In this document: positions 62,966-64,000 of the stretch, piece by piece
How positions within the stretch are numbered: the first letter of the stretch is position 1
How the letters are laid out: each line of letters opens with the position of its first letter
From: Acanthosepion esculentum
Lineage: Eukaryota > Mollusca > Cephalopoda > Sepiida > Sepiidae
Direction: 5' to 3'
Assembly: GCA_964036315.1 (NCBI GenBank)
Contig: OZ038509.1
Span: forward strand, 27,698,419-27,762,418
DNA: 64,000 bases
The notes under the pieces: generated by a model
Seen by the model: only the letters and a program-made list of their open reading frames with translations
Database searches by the model: none
Told to the model about the DNA's origin: nothing
Position numbers and translations under genes: made by a program

Positions 62966-64000
62966 GAATGAAATCTAAGGATAAAAAGTTTCTTGGCCTG
63001 ATTAAGAAACAATTTCCAACTGTTGATGTTTGTTCAGATATTGGAAAATGGGTTCGGCTGAGAACATTTCACAGACCCCTTGTATATTATGCTTATTGTG
63101 CCAGGGAGGAATTAGTCAATAAATGAGATGACTTGTACCCACATATTTACTGTTTGCTAGAAGAGTTCCTAGTTTAACCCAGAATGAAATATAGCATACT
63201 GATTGTGTTTGGGAGGTCATATTTTGGAATTGGTCAACAGATTCAGGTGACTGGTATCACTTTATCAGTCTGAATTTTGTCTGGAAAGTATCCAACTATT
63301 TTAACCTTCTTGAAAATTGTTTCAGTGACTTTTGTTATAATTTTGTAGCCTGTTTGAGAAGGCATTATTGTACATTGGTGAGAACTCTCCCTTGAGGCTT
63401 CTCAGACATCATTGATCAAGCTTATATAGTGTGTGACCATTACATTCTTGATTAAGGATTTTGGAAAAAGATCACGTCACTTAGGTCTGTTAGAAAGTAC
63501 AGATTTTGCTGTTTATGTCTTCTGGCTTTTCCCAAAACTATGATTGCCAGTGAAAGGCAAAGTAAATAGATTATTAAGCCTGGATAAGATTGCATTTAAG
63601 GAGAAAATGGCAAAGCAGAAGATGTCAGTTTTGAGACAAACTATTTGGAATAGTAGAACGTATACTCAGTTTGTGGATAATTCTAGAAGTGTATGAAATT
63701 GAAGCTTATTTGAATTTATTGGGGTTATACAGATAAAGTAAAAGACTTCAGGCAAAAGAAATGTGGTTCTGCAGAAGGATTCTGAGAATATCATGGAAGG
63801 AATATGTGAGCAAAAACAAAGTTTTAGGGAAGTGGAAACAAAAAGGACATTTATACTTAATATCAGAAACAGATAGTTGAAAATTCTAGTGCTAATAATG
63901 GGGAAAGAGGGCTTAGAAAATTTGACACTCACAGGACATAATGAAGGCAAGAGGAACAGAGGAAAGCAGCAATAACCTATCTGATGAGATTGAGTAAATG
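62966..64000. other. Unassigned end of window
   Basis: No CEP78 exon, RNA gene or repeat was recognised. Open frames at 62938-63126 and 63666-63950 (minus) have no match I recognise; the first starts inside the minisatellite. Confidence 0.35.

Noticed and set aside
62938..63126. Small gene after the 40-bp minisatellite
   Set aside because: The start lies in the repeat and no conserved protein is recognised; treated as chance.
42274..64000. Further CEP78 exons
   Set aside because: I looked for the next conserved block expected after LTWQGAD...IIK and found no convincing match by eye; a short or diverged exon could have been missed.

Overview
This is a stretch of animal nuclear DNA, AT-rich, dominated by introns and repeats. 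It is most likely from a cephalopod, probably an octopus: it carries tRNA-Arg-like SINEs with a cephalopod look, mollusc-type LINEs, mariner/Tc1 elements, many (TA)n tracts and very long introns. The species cannot be fixed from the sequence alone.

One host gene is recognisable. Five + strand exons (10108-10270, 15944-16038, 27064-27239, 38980-39052, 42170-42273) join in phase into 199 codons that match the N-terminal leucine-rich-repeat half of the centrosomal protein CEP78. All visible splice sites are GT/AG. Introns are about 5.7, 11.0, 11.7, 3.1 and more than 21.7 kb. A 5'UTR exon must lie upstream of 10108. The rest of the gene was not found and probably lies beyond 64000.

Everything else supported here is mobile or repetitive. 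1-10107: foldback and DNA-transposon debris, antisense LINEs, a mariner, OR-like SINEs and a 5S rRNA/tRNA composite SINE. 10271-15943: a full-length but broken Tc1 element and a CCAAT-rich promoter-like patch. 16039-27063: a 5S-SINE split by a solo LTR, LINE ends, Penelope-like fragments with hammerhead-like motifs, and a Tc1 remnant among (TA)n tracts. 27240-38979: a SINE with an internal 57-bp array, foldback elements and a 1.8-kb 40-bp minisatellite. 39053-42169: 35/32-bp arrays and a 0.7-kb pyrimidine minisatellite that ends at the splice acceptor. From 42274: LINE fragments, a SINE swollen by two 30-bp arrays, and a defective Ty3/gypsy element (49172-53893) split by a 1253-bp solo LTR. 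That element is followed by an orphan reverse-transcriptase remnant and a LINE (55090-60056) split by another solo LTR and by a 2.8-kb nest of elements.

The most interesting signals are the SINEs that became minisatellites, the 5S-tRNA composite SINE, the hammerhead-like motifs next to Penelope-like coding remnants, and the stacked insertions dated by intact target-site duplications. No intact mobile-element gene is visible.
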